Positions 1-10,375 of a stretch of DNA of 64,000 nucleotides are shown piece by piece; position 1 is the stretch's first letter, and each line of letters begins with the position of its first letter. The notes below the pieces were generated by a model. It saw nothing but the letters and a program-made list of their open reading frames with translations. It did not search any database and had not been told where the DNA came from. The translations under genes were made by a program, and so were the position numbers. This DNA is from Sepioteuthis lessoniana. Its lineage: Eukaryota > Mollusca > Cephalopoda > Myopsida > Loliginidae. The stretch is taken from contig OY757924.1 in assembly GCA_963585895.1 (NCBI GenBank), positions 60,185,093 to 60,249,092 of the forward strand. The letters run 5' to 3'.

Positions 1-668
1 CATGCTTTCGTTAACCTCGTTTCGATGTCCTTTTCGGTTGATTCGACGCTGCTTCCTAGGTAAGTGAATTTGTCAACTAGTTTAAGAGGGGTTCCTTCTA
101 GAGTGGAGATGTCCCCCGTTTGGTTATAGCACATATATTCCGTTTTGTGTGCATTAACATAGATGCCTATGCTTGCTGCTGCTCGTTCCAAACTATGCAG
201 AAGTGTTTCGGCTTGGTCAGGTGTATTTGCCAGTATCGCTATGTCATCGGCGTAGTCGGCGTCGGTAATTGTTGTTGCGGGGTACCTTCTGCTTCTTTTC
301 TTCGTCAGTTCGAAACCATTCTCTTTGATTTTGACAATCGATGTTCTAAGTACGTAGTCTAGACAAATGATAAAGAGGTACAGGGCGAGCGTGTCCCCTT
401 GTAGTACTCCTGCTACAATGTCAAAGTATTCTGTGTCTCCATCCGGTGATCGTACTTTTCCTTTAGTGTTTCTAGAGAGAATCGTTATTGCCGCTACGGT
501 TTCTTTAGGTATGCCGTACGCTAGTAAGATTTGTTCCATCTTTCCTCTGTGAATGGAATCGAAAGCCTTGGTAAAGTCGGCAAATATTAATGTCGCTTGT
601 AGGTTCTTTGCCCGTACACCTTCAAGGATTCTACGGATGGTTAATATTTGTGAGGTCGTGGATCTGGG
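1..668 (-). mobile_element. RTE-like LINE, inverted 5' segment (RT domain)
   Basis: Read on the minus strand, this encodes the middle of a non-LTR reverse transcriptase. It runs from a motif-A region (FADFTKAFDSIHRG) through GDTEYFDIVAGVLQGDTLA (motif B) and DADYADDIAILANT (YADD, motif C) to the LAKAW thumb region at the window edge. It closely matches the same stretches of the copies at 48.7 kb and 57.3 kb. At position 668 it joins abruptly to the 3' end of the same LINE in the opposite orientation. The element is cut by the window start, so its other end is unseen. The clade is tentative: the YADD box, the end with short tandem repeats and the endonuclease-less truncation suggest an RTE-type LINE. 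Confidence 0.85.
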
Positions 669-786
669 ATGTTGTCCTGAAGACCTACCTAGGGCGATGA
701 ACGATAGGGAGGAGTGGCGAGAGAGGGTCAGGGATATCCATGCTAACAGCGCGATATGATGATGATGATGATGATGATGATGATAT
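669..786 (+). mobile_element. RTE-like LINE 3' terminus with (ATG)n tail
   Basis: Plus-strand sequence encodes the C-terminal end GCCPEDLPRAMNDREEW and onward to a stop at 757-759, followed by about ten ATG/TGA triplets. The same ending occurs at 49540-49645. It directly follows the oppositely oriented segment at 1-668, producing a fused open frame at 553-759 that is an artefact of the inversion and not a gene. Confidence 0.85.
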
Positions 787-1304
787 GGTATATTATTTGT
801 TTGTGAAGTGATTTTAAGTAAAATAATCTGCTGGTTCCGGATTCAATCCTAAGTACAAATGACAAGAAATACTTACCATAGTTTAGTACTCGTACTATGT
901 CATGTTTAACAGCATTAGAAGAATTTGTAATCGAGGATTGAATAAAGGGTTTGTTTTGAAATTCTATGTGGGCTTGTGAGTTGCACATGAAACATGAAGG
1001 CTGTAGGATTCAACGGCTGAAATATTGTGAATTTAAACAATAAAAATAAAGATAATAGTCCAATATTCTAAGTGATAAAAAGGATCAAACTCCATCGCAG
1101 AAATTTAAACTAGTAATCCTTAAAAACTGACTTAAAATAGCTGTAAAAACAAGCTAAACCAATTTTAAAACATCCCTTTGAAATACGGTGGAGAGATAGA
1201 GGTTGATATATAAACTAAAAAATAAACAAATCTCGAAATCTAGATATCTGACTTAGGCAGTTACGGTTATTAAAACGACTGTTTCTTCAAGCTTGTGAGA
1301 TCTT
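787..1304. other. AT-rich DNA, nothing recognised
   Basis: I see no coding signature, tRNA-like box or member of the window's repeat families here. Confidence 0.5.
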
Positions 1305-1320
1305 ATGTGTTTACGATGAT

Positions 1321-1613
1321 CCTATTTACCAACCCCTCCGCTCAAGCAGGATATGACACAAGGTCAATTTTTTATGTGGAATTTAACAGGTTTGAATTCA
1401 GAGTTTTCCTTCTCCTAGACTAGTTTCCTCACCAAAGCTGAAGAACATAGTCTGTCCTACTATTTACCCATAGCTGGAGGGAGAATAATTGGATTCATAC
1501 CTTTCCCTAGGGTATTAGTGCTATGTAAAATACAATCATTCTCGTCCAGGATTTGAACTCGAGTCGCCGTGTCCATTTCCTACGACAATAACCATTACAC
1601 CACGTGCACCTCC
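1321..1613 (-). mobile_element. SINE-A, complete, 293 bp
   Basis: On the minus strand it starts with a tRNA-like head containing TGGTGTAATGG (A box) and GAGTTCAAATCC (B box), promoters for RNA polymerase III. It continues into the tail-A body and ends near GGGGTTGGTAAATAG. A 16-bp target-site duplication ATGTGTTTACGATGAT lies at 1305-1320 and 1614-1629, so both ends are exact. It has no coding capacity and would depend on a LINE reverse transcriptase in trans. Confidence 0.93.
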
Positions 1614-1629
1614 ATGTGTTTACGATGAT

Positions 1630-1876
1630 AGAGATCGTATAAAGATCAGTTGAACACATTTGATTACTAAGCAGGAATTTTTATTCAAAGAATAGATGTG
1701 CTATATCACAAGTTCATTGTTTTCATAGCATATGAACTACTAGAACTATTCAAAAAACTTCCTAAAAAATGTTTTTATAACATTTGTCCTTGAGGGCCTA
1801 AGGTTGAAATTAGTTAAGAACAGTCTCAAAATAACTGCAATGAAACTTTCTTCATGTCACTTTATCAATCTATTTC
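1630..1876. other. AT-rich DNA, nothing recognised
   Basis: Unique-looking sequence. The TTGTCCTTGAGGGCC stretch near 1784 faintly resembles part of the inverted-repeat arm at 3105-3207. Confidence 0.4.
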
Positions 1877-1900
1877 CACACACATACACACACACACACA

Positions 1901-1971
<71 letters not shown>
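1877..1971. repeat. Compound microsatellite (CA)n(TC)n(TA)n
   Basis: Three abutting dinucleotide runs with sharp boundaries. The short open frames across it are repeat artefacts. Confidence 0.97.
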
Positions 1972-1972
<1 letters not shown>

Positions 1973-2069
1973 CACTATATCACTTACTGGGATTGTGGCA
2001 GACCAAATGCGGTATAATTTAGAGATTACTCAATATCTGTAATAGAACAATTATAGAATAATAATAATT

Positions 2070-2234
2070 GAATATATATTAGTTTTTATATATATTTAAT
2101 AGCATGGAAGCTTGTCTGCGACCTCGGGTCTAATAAATGACAATTATCAGGCAGAGAAAGTAAGATATTAAAAAAATAGAAAAATACAGTCAAAATAACG
2201 TTAGGATTGTGTACAACACTTTATGTGTGTGCAT

Positions 2235-2286
<52 letters not shown>

Positions 2287-3207
2287 ATTATATATACGTA
2301 TTATTGTGTGTGGTACTATAAGTTATATTTAGTATGAGTGTGTATAAAGATACATGCTCCGCGCAGCTCATTTGTGTTTGTCTCCTGGATATATGAGTCA
2401 CGATGTATAGCCAAAATCATGACAGTTTGACCGAGTTAATTTGTGTGTGTGTGTGTGTGTATGTGTGTGTGCTGATGATGATTATGAACCTAGGTAAAAA
2501 ATATCTTCATCATTGCATTACGAAGAAAATAAAGTTTTGATTTGTAAACATAATAAACGAAGGAATGCGGGGGGAACATAAAGCAACAAATATCGTGGTG
2601 ATGAGATATTTAATATTGCAATATACTACGGAATATTAGTATTTTATGCTGGAATATGTATTGTTTTTGATTGCAGTAATAATTTGTATTAGTTATGATG
2701 TATTAATGATATATTACGTATAAATCATTATAATCCATGATTGTATGTACGCAAGGGTTATAGTGAATATAATGTTTAAGACGTTGCAATGATAGTTTGT
2801 ATTAGCTTCGTCGCGTTTTTGTTGTTTTGTTTTTTATGTGTGTGAGTGTGTATATGATGATTTTAACTAACGAGCAAATTATCATCATTGCATAATTAAG
2901 AAAATTAATTTTTGATTTGACGTGTAAGCATGATAGATCTATGACGTAAGGATAATAAGTGGGGAGTTTTTGGGATTGCAAAAAATATTTTTAATACCTG
3001 TCTATGTTGGGTTAATTTTATATCACGTATATGTTATTGTAATAACGTTATATTGTAAACGTTCTTTTGATTGTATATTTCGACTTTTTTGATTTCTCCA
3101 ATGTCTTTCTTTCTCAGCCTGATGATTGTCGTTTTTAAGACGGCATGAACCCTGGGCTCAAGGACAAGTTTCCATGCTATTAAGTATATATAAAAACTAA
3201 TATATAG
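2070..3207. mobile_element. Inverted-repeat element, ~1.1 kb, non-coding
   Basis: About 95 bp at 2070-2165 reappears as the reverse complement at 3105-3207; shared blocks include TTAATAGCATGGAA and ATATTAGTTTTTATATA. The interior holds a (GT)n run at 2237-2285 and two internally related direct segments (about 2470-2560 and 2855-2940, both with ATCATTGCAT and an AAGAAAAT-TTTTGATTTG block). No transposase frame is present. This fits a non-autonomous DNA transposon or foldback element, but target duplications are hidden in AT-rich flanks. The family is unknown to me. Confidence 0.55.
2237..2285. repeat. (GT)n microsatellite
   Basis: Perfect GT run inside the inverted-repeat element; a shorter one lies at 2442-2470. 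Confidence 0.97.
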
Positions 3208-3210
3208 TTA

Positions 3211-3212
<2 letters not shown>

Positions 3213-3261
<49 letters not shown>
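3213..3261. repeat. (TA)n microsatellite
   Basis: Perfect TA run. The adjacent SINE at 3271 inserted at its right edge. Confidence 0.97.
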
Positions 3262-3263
<2 letters not shown>

Positions 3264-3270
3264 TTCATTA

Positions 3271-3564
3271 TCCTATTTACCAACCCCTCCGCTTGGGCAG
3301 GATATGACACAAGGTCAATTTTTAAGCGGAGTTTAACAGGTTTGAAGTCAGAGTTTTCCTTCACCTAGACTAGTTGCCTCATCAAGGCTGAAGAACCTAG
3401 TCTGTCCTACTATTTACCCATAGCTGCAGGGAGAATAATTGGATTCATACCTTTCCCAAGGGTATTAGTGCAATGTGAAATGCAATCAGTCTCGTCCAGG
3501 ATTTGAACTCGTGTCGCCGTGTTCAATTCCTACGACGATAACCATTACTCCACGTGCACCGCCC
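3271..3564 (-). mobile_element. SINE-A, complete, 294 bp
   Basis: Same family and orientation as the copy at 1321. Its head has AGTAATGGTTATCGTCG (one change in the A box), GAGTTCAAATCC as B box, and tail A. The target duplication TATATATGCTTCATTA (16 bp) is at 3255-3270 and 3565-3580. Confidence 0.93.
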
Positions 3565-3580
3565 TATATATGCTTCATTA

Positions 3581-4137
3581 GAAGCTATTGAAATCTGTTG
3601 GCATGTAGTTACATAATTTAAATGATGGAAAGATCTCACATAATGTCACAATGTGTGTAAGAGTGACGGTAAGGAGAGGGTTCAATTTGAATTCACAGCT
3701 GTGGTTTGTTTGGAAGTCACGTTAATGGACAACACTGGGAAAATAGTTGGAGCAGTTAGGTTATCGACGCCGAATTGCACACGTGTGAAGAAATCTGCAT
3801 GAATATTCTTCAACCTGTGTTCCGAGAAACTCTCCTTGAAGGTACATCTTATAAATTGTAAGAAGATGTTGTAAAGAAGACGTGCAATAAAGATATGAAC
3901 AAAGATAACTTGGTGTTTATTCATTTCTGTATCTCTGTACCCACAGTATAGACCCACAAGGAAAAGAAAAGTGTTGGGCAATCATTATCATCATAAAAAT
4001 TCAACCTGAGAAGTTAGAACGATTATCGGACAATATATGTTAGTTGTTATCCGTCCAATACGAATTTGATGGTTAAAACTGCAGATGCTTTACACATTTC
4101 AATGCACTAATTGCAACAATCAAAATGTTAAACTGGC
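3581..4137. other. Unassigned sequence with a 99-codon open frame
   Basis: A minus-strand frame of 99 codons spans 3682-3981. It has no recognisable domain, no supporting splice signals and no repeat match in the window, so I do not call it a gene. Confidence 0.3.
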
Positions 4138-4152
4138 ATTAACATTTTCCTT

Positions 4153-4446
4153 AAGGAGGTGCCCCTGCTGTAATGGTTATCGTCCTAGGACATGGACTCG
4201 GCGATACGAGTTCAAATCCTAGACGAGACTGATAGCATTTCACATAGCACTAATACCCTTGGGAAAGGTATAAATCCAATTATTCTCCTTCCGGCTATGG
4301 GTAAATAGTAGGACAGACTGGATTCTTCAGCCTTGGTGAGGCAACTAGTCTAGGAGAAGGATAACTCTGAATTCAAACCTGTAAAACTCCTTTTAAAAAT
4401 TGACCTTGTGTCATATCCTGACCGAGCGTAGGGTTTGGTAAATATG
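4153..4446 (+). mobile_element. SINE-A, complete
   Basis: tRNA-like head with TGTAATGGTTATCG and GAGTTCAAATCC, then tail A. The duplication ATTARCATTTTCCTT (15 bp, one mismatch) is at 4138-4152 and 4447-4461. The mismatch and several body substitutions suggest an older insertion than the copy at 24681. Confidence 0.9.
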
Positions 4447-4529
4447 ATTAGCATTTTCCTTTGTTGTTCCAACTTTTTTATTATTAAAGATAACATTGGA
4501 AGAATTTATTGTCCACTAATAATATCACA

Positions 4530-4875
4530 CCCAACCTAGTCGGCAAGGGCTGCAGAATGCGCCAACTGCGCCGCCGAGAAGGGTCCCGGTTAAACCTTCT
4601 GATGTTGAGGTTCCAACCCTGGAGTTTGGGGGAATTTCGATACCCATTCATTTCCATTACTCTAAAGTCCACTTTGACTCTAGGTTGTAGTACCTGATAG
4701 GGTCCCATCCATCGTTCATACAGAACTGTTTTCAATTTAACTGTGGGCAAGCTGGCAGATATCAAATCGAATTGTTAGTGTTACATGGAAATAGTTGAAA
4801 CCATTTCACTGTGTGCAAATGGATGAGTAATAGTGAATAGAATAATTAGCGTTTAATAGTAATACTTTAAACCCT
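4530..4875 (+). repeat. P repeat, core plus short array
   Basis: The core begins near CCTAGTCGGCAAGGGCTG and ends with GTACCTGATAGGGTCCC. It is followed by AACTGT/GTGTGCAAA subrepeats. An antisense open frame through the core superficially resembles a retroviral-type integrase end, but the match to other P cores explains it. Confidence 0.7.
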
Positions 4876-5910
4876 TCAATTGGGAGCCCAGTCAGCTGGG
4901 ACTGTTGAATACACCGACTACATATCTGCAGAAGCGTAAGAGTCCTTATCCATAACGAGTGTACTGTTTATGGCATTAAACTATCTGATGGTGAGGCTTC
5001 ATTCTTGGAACTTTGGAATATGTTGAGTTACAGTCAATTGCCATTACTCTCAGGTCCACTCTGCTCCGGAGTGGTAGCACTTGATATGGTCCTATCTAGG
5101 GATCAAATAAAACTGTTTGCCATTTAAACTGTTTACAAACAGCTGAGTGATGATTAATTAAATTATTAGAAGAGCATTGCAATATTTGGAACAATTTAAT
5201 TGTATGCAAACAAATTACTAACAGTAAATAGAAGTATTTGCATTAGTAAGAAATACTTGGAAACTATTTAACAGTGAGTAAAAAAAATGAGCTCAATCTC
5301 ATTTAAAAATGCTAACAACAAAATGTGTTAACCAATAGTATTTGATATATTTGAATAAACAGGATTTGCTTTAAATAACTTACAATTGTTGATATGCCAT
5401 AAATCCAAACAAAACAAAACAAAACTTTTAACTGGGTACACAAATTGAATTATTCATACTACATATCATCCCGATTTAATTGTTGGGAAATTAATTAATT
5501 GTGTTGAATAGAACTATTAATTGTAAATAGTAATACATGAAAACATTTAGCTGTGTAGAAATAATAGCAATGCTTAATTGTGTGCAAAAGCAGCTTTTTA
5601 TAAAACAAAAATTACCTACAAATTATGCAGTTTCAAATCATATTTTTATAACCAGTTCTCTGTGAGTAAACAAATGATTGATATCGAATAGAACTATTCG
5701 TGTTACATAGGAAAACCTAAAATCATTAATTGTATGCTAACTAATGAGCTATCGCTGGTTTATAAATGTTACCCATAGACTATTTGTCTGTAAATCATAT
5801 ATATTTGATATATTTGTAGATAGGATTTGGCAAAAAATAACTTACAAAGGGTGATAAGCCATAAATCCCAATCAACCAAACGAAATCAAATCCAATAACC
5901 TTTTAATATT
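4876..5910 (+). repeat. P repeat, core plus two arrays and two tails
   Basis: The core at 4885-5115 opens with CCCAGTCAGCTGGG (hairpin) and closes with a CCACTC-loop-GAGTGG hairpin at 5052-5078. Degenerate ~66-bp AT-rich subrepeats follow (TTATTAG, AATACTTG, CCATTTAACTGTG, CAAACAAATGA blocks). Tails of the form GATTTG-AAATAACTTACAA-TTGATATGCCATAAA occur near 5365-5420 and 5830-5875, each followed by AACCAAAC-type runs. No open frame of interest. Confidence 0.75.
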
Positions 5911-6330
5911 CTTGCAACAAAATACAAAGTTTAGATTTAATCTAATGACATTGCTAAATGTTCTTTGATATACAATATATATAAAGTGATTATTTCGCGA
6001 AAACAATGTTAGAATTACATCTTAGAAGGTGTGCGTGTATAACTTTAATTAATTATTCCATAAGATTGTGTAAGAAGATTGAAGTTGGTGTTTTGCTTGG
6101 GTAAAAGTGGCTTTAAAGCCACGGTTACTTCTTTTGTGATATAGACATACGTGATAAATCATCTGAACCCGGGAAAATCAATTAGGTTCCTGACTTTTGA
6201 TATATTCCTTCTAGTGTGACACCAGTTAAAATCTGACTTTTTCATCGAGTCGAAAGTTTCCTATTTTTCTCGATACTTTAGACTCTTCGTTGTTTCTAAA
6301 TTCTCTCTTGATTTCATCCCGTTTTAATTA
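5911..6330. other. AT-rich DNA, nothing recognised
   Basis: No family match noticed. Confidence 0.4.
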
Positions 6331-6585
6331 TTATTATTATTATTTGATTCTTTTGAGATATTTGTAGACTAGCGTAAGCTGATAGTTTTCCACTAGAATC
6401 TGACTGACAGAAAGTAAATTCAAGTTTCCAGGATTCTTCTTAGTATTCTGGCTGATATCAACAATGTTGCACTTTTGATGGTCTCAACTCGTCCTCTCAT
6501 TTCCAAGGGTTCCAGTTCCTGTACTAATCATTTGGGGACTGAACCGAACGCACTGATTACTATAGTTATATTATTATTATTATTA
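6331..6585 (-). mobile_element. Dong/R4-like LINE, 3' end fragment
   Basis: On the minus strand it ends in the family's 3' UTR (CTGGAAACTTGAATTTAC, compare GAGACTTGAGGAGACTTGCTG in better copies) next to ATT repeats at 6331-6345 and 6573-6590. It is heavily diverged. Confidence 0.6.
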
Positions 6586-6599
6586 ATAATTTTGAGAAT

Positions 6600-7140
6600 A
6601 AAATTCTTTGGTCTAGCTTTGCCTTAAATATATCTATTATCTGGGTAACTGACTCTTATCATGATCCCTTTTTTCTGGTTTATAAGGTCTGTAGAAAGTT
6701 TTATGCTTAGAATATCTTTGCGTGTTCCCATCTGAAGCGATGTAATTCGGGAATGGAGTCGAGTAAAAGACGTGATCGTGGAGTACAGAAAGAAGAAGTT
6801 TTGCTGGGCAGGTCTCGTTGCAAGATTCACAGCAGGTGGTTTGGTTCAATTGTCGATACATATGCATGTTACCGCGAACGAACACTTACAAGCGTTTTAC
6901 GTCAAGTGGAGAATGTTACTGTTAAACGATTTGAGCCAATATGGATATGAAGGGCAGGATAAAGTTCGAAAAGGAAGCACATTGGGACGTGGGAATGGAA
7001 AAATCAGACAACTTTTCCACTAAAAGGAAAAAAAAAAAAAATTCATATCTTAGTTGCTTTTCTTTAATTCAGTTATTACAAATTGTTCCCTTGGTTACAT
7101 CTAGGATAGCGAAGAACAGCGCATTTCAGAATGTTTAATC
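6600..7140 (+). pseudogene. Possible C-terminal fragment of another LINE polymerase
   Basis: A plus-strand frame around 6735-7020 reads SDVIREW, then KKKFCWAGLVARFTAGG. This resembles the K/R-WAGHVAR-type motif near the C-terminus of several non-LTR retrotransposon polymerases. The rest is not recognisable, there are no RT motifs, and the short frames end without a tail. The call rests on one motif. Confidence 0.3.
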
Positions 7141-7308
7141 AAGGAGAAACTTTCAGTGACACTCAAATGCATGACCTTTTTATCATTGAAAATGTTTTAT
7201 TATAACTAGCTGCTTCACTAATTAAGCAACGGGACTTGCTTGTTCTGAAAAGGCTCATTTTTATCTTATAACATATCCTTAAGCAAGTTTCTCGATCTTC
7301 TCAGTAAG

Positions 7309-7560
7309 TAAAAAAAAGTAAAGTTGGCGACCGTAGTCGAGGACGACCAAAAGGCTCCCTTTTTAATAGCTTCTACACATGGGTTTAGGGGAGGGGGCTA
7401 CTCCTTTCCCTGGATTACTCCACTTTACCCTTGATACGTACCTTATATTGCTGAGTGTTAAGCAAGGAGGTATCAGGTACCATTTCTTAAGTCTTTGGTA
7501 TGACGTGACCTGGGATTGAGCCCAGGTCTCCTGGACCATTGGTGAACACTCTTTTCAGTT
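7309..7560 (-). mobile_element. SINE-C, near complete
   Basis: On the minus strand it has the tRNA-like B box GGCTCAATCCCAGGTC, then the SINE-C body (GGTACCTGATACCTCCTTGC, GGGTAAAGTGGAGTAATCC) and a tail near GCCAACTTTACTTT. The A-box region is eroded. Confidence 0.85.
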
Positions 7561-7639
7561 CTACGTTCGTTTTTTATTGTTCACTTTACTTTTTCACTTG
7601 TCTCGTAATCTGGTTTGGTAGTGTGAGTCTTTCCCATGC

Positions 7640-7870
7640 AATGTCTTCAACGGTTTTGAATTTAGATTTTTCTTTCGCCTAGACTAGATGTTATATCAAG
7701 GTTAAGAGGCCTGTTTGTCCAAATATTTATCCATAGCTGGAGGGAGAATACTTGGATTCATACTTTTCGCAAAGGAAATAGCGCAATGTGAAATGCAAAC
7801 AACACCGTAGAGGACTTGAGCTTATGCATCTACGTCCATTTCTTACGACGGTAACCACTACACTACAAGA
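7640..7870 (-). mobile_element. SINE-A, degraded
   Basis: It matches the SINE-A head (GTAGTGTAGTGGTTACCGTC on the minus strand) and mid-body, but has lost most of tail A. Confidence 0.8.
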
Positions 7871-8170
7871 GATCATCGCATAAAATGTATTCAATTTTTT
7901 TTGTAGATAAAGTATTCTTAATTATCATTAAATTACTATTTTTATTCTAATTCTCATGATTTTTTATTTTTCCAAAATCTTTGATTTCATCTATTAAAAA
8001 ATTATGATATATGAACACAGGTGAATTTCCAATCATTTAGTTGTTATTTTATTTTATTTTATTAATGATACTTGTGACTTTTGCGAAATTGTTGTATAAA
8101 TTTTGGACACGGTTTACGTTTTCACATTCATACCATCTCAATCTTCTGTTTCTTTCTGTCTATCTCTCTA

Positions 8171-8207
<37 letters not shown>

Positions 8208-8360
8208 TTCTCTTTATCTCAGTCCTCTCTTCTCCACTGATGATTTCTTTTTTCCTCCATACGATTATTCTCTCTATTTCTTTGATCATATGTTACAATC
8301 ACACTCAGCTTCACTATCCCATGTTCACATTTTTCTTATTATTCTATCTATCTATCTATC
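7871..8360. other. AT-rich DNA with (CT)n and (CTAT)n runs
   Basis: Pyrimidine-rich stretch, (CT)n at about 8175-8203 and (CTAT)n at 8343-8364. The open frames here are low complexity. Confidence 0.6.
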
Positions 8361-8362
8361 TA

Positions 8363-10016
8363 TCGTGTATCACAAAAGTGAGTAAACCCCTCACATTTCT
8401 GTAGATATTTAAGTATATCTCTTCTTGGAAAAACACTGACAAAATGACACTTTGACACAATGAAAAGTAGTCTGTGTGCAGCTTATATAACAGAGTTAAT
8501 TTATTTCCCCCTCACAATAACTTAAAATATAACCATTAAAAGCTAAACCCCTGCCAACAAAACTAAGTACACCCCTTAGGGAAAGTTGTCAATATTAACA
8601 TACACCATGTCGATTGTCAATATTTTGAGTGGCCTCCATCATTATCCAGAACTGCCTTTACTCTCCTGGGCATGGATTTTACCAGAGCTTCACAGGTAGC
8701 CGCAGGAATAATCTTCCACTCCTCTATGACGACGTTGTGGAGCTGGCAGATATGTGAGACTTTGCACACCTCCACCTTCTGCTTGAGGATCCCCTAAAGA
8801 TGTTCTATTGGGTTCAAGTCAGGAGACATGCTTTACCCACAGCGTCTTCAGTAAAGCAATGGTCATCATGGAGGTGTGCTTGGAGTCATTGTCATGCTGG
8901 AAAACTGCCCTGCGACCTAGTTTCTGGAGGGAGGGGATCATACTCTGCAGCAGTATTTCGCAGTACATGTTGGAGTTCATGTTTGCCTCAATGAAATATA
9001 ACTCTCCAACACCTGCCCTACTCATGCAGCCTTAGACCATGACATTCCCACGACTGAGCTTTTCTGTACGCATGACACACATATCTTTGTACTCCTCACC
9101 TGGTCACCGCCACACGTACTTGAAGCCAATAGAACCAAACAAATTAATCTTCATCTTATCAGACCATAGGATATGATTCCAGAAATCCATATGCTTTGTT
9201 GACATGTCTTCAGTAAACTGTTTGGAGACTTTTTTGTGTATCGTCTTCAGATGAGGCTTCCTCCTTGGGTGACAGCCATGCACACCAATTTGACGTAGAG
9301 TGCGGCGTATGGTCTGAGCACTAACAGGCTAACCCCCACCTCTTCGATCCCTGCAGCAATGCTGACAGGACTCCTATGCCGGTCTTTTAAAGAAAGCGTT
9401 TGGATGTGACGCTCAGCTCGTGCGCTTAGCTTCTTTGGACGACCTACTCGAGGCCTGTTCTGAGTGGACCCCGCTCTTTTAAAACACTGGATGATCTTAG
9501 CCACTGTGCTGCAACTCAGTTTCAGGGTTTTGGCAATCTTCTTGTAGCCCTGGCAATCTTTATGTAGCGCAACAATACGTCTTTTAAGATCCTCAGAGAG
9601 TTCTTTGCCACGTGATGCCATGTTGGAACTTTCATTGACCAGTATGAGAGAGTGCGAGAGCTGCACTACAAATTTGAACACACCTGCTCCCGCTGCACAT
9701 GGGCCTAGTAACACATGGGCCTAGTAACACTAATGAGTCACATGACATTTTGGAGGGAAAATGACAAAAAGAACTCAATTTGGACATTTAGGGGTGTAAT
9801 TTCTTAGGGGCGTACTCAGTTTTGTTGGCAGGGGTTTAGCTTTTAATGGTTATATTTTGAGGGGAAAATAGATTAACTCTAGATTAAAATAGATTAGCTG
9901 CACACAAACTACTTTTCATTGTGTCAAAGTGTCATTTTGTGAGTGTTGTCCCATGAAGAGATATACTTAAATATCTGCAGAAGTGTGAGGGGTGTACTCA
10001 CTTTTGTGATTCACTG
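8363..10016 (-). mobile_element. Tc1-family DNA transposon, 1654 bp, full length but decayed
   Basis: Terminal inverted repeats of about 210 bp are present. The outermost matching stretch is ATCACAAAAGTGAGTA at the left, and it appears as the reverse complement at the right ending in ACTTTTGTGATTCACTG. TA dinucleotides flank both ends (8361-8362 and 10017-10018), as expected of Tc1/mariner. Inside is one minus-strand transposase relic. The terminal sequence is strikingly like Tc1 elements I remember from teleost fish and lampreys; that comparison is from memory. Confidence 0.93.
8600..9621 (-). pseudogene. Tc1 transposase pseudogene
   Basis: Cut-and-paste transposase for the surrounding Tc1 element. 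The likely start is the ATG at 9619-9621 (MASRGKELSEDLKRRIV). The N-terminal paired-type helix-turn-helix DNA-binding region follows (KDCQGYKKIAKTLKLS), then the GRPKKLS AT-hook-like linker between DNA-binding halves. The catalytic DDE region appears in shifted frames: first Asp in LWSDKMKINLFG (about 9160), second in FQHDNDSKHTS (about 8880), and the final acidic residue in SPDLNPIEHL near 8805. A frameshift separates the last two, the Trp usually after EHL is a TAG, and another disruption lies near 9330. It is therefore inactive. Expected length is about 340 residues, and the span fits. Confidence 0.92.
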
Positions 10017-10018
10017 TA

Positions 10019-10323
10019 TATATCTGTCTATCCGCACTTATATTTCTGTCTTTTCTCGTCACTTCATTGGGTCCATCTAACCGAGTAAAGGTGGATGCCT
10101 AACAGCTTCTCTCTCTTTCTCCGTCCTTTCTTTCTTTCTCTCTCTCTCTCATTCCATGTAAAATATTTTACAGTTAGATGCAAGCCAATTTGGCACATTT
10201 TTTAGTTTCCAACAATGAGTGGACGGTTTGGGGATAATTAGCCCGAATATACCAAGGTACTGATCTATAGCAAAATTCACTGCTTACATGAATATTTTTC
10301 TCTTTCAACACGGGATTATAGAC

Positions 10324-10325
<2 letters not shown>
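10019..10325. other. Low-complexity and unassigned DNA
   Basis: (CTTT)n and (CT)n runs at 10125-10150; otherwise nothing recognised. Confidence 0.4.

Positions 10326-10373
<48 letters not shown>
10326..10373. repeat. (TAA)n microsatellite at a LINE 5' junction
   Basis: Sixteen TAA units end exactly where the truncated Dong/R4-like LINE begins. Confidence 0.95.

Positions 10374-10375
<2 letters not shown>

Noticed and set aside
553..759. 68-codon open frame joining two LINE-derived segments
   Set aside because: The first half is antisense to the RT and the second is sense C-terminus; it is created by the inversion junction.
3115..3155. CCTGATGATTGTCG... followed by GCATGAAC, as a second hammerhead
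   Set aside because: It lacks the GAAA strand and a matching closing helix, and the copy in the other arm (2125-2155) does not keep the core.
4484..4765. Minus-strand frame with KTVLYERWMGPYQVLQP, reminiscent of a Gypsy-type integrase C-terminus
   Set aside because: The same DNA aligns with the P repeat core (GTACCTGATAGGGTCCC region) seen at many other sites, so the resemblance is coincidental.
8041..8404. 114- and 107-codon membrane-like proteins
   Set aside because: Low-complexity pyrimidine-rich DNA gives hydrophobic Leu/Ser/Phe runs; one frame also runs into the Tc1 end.
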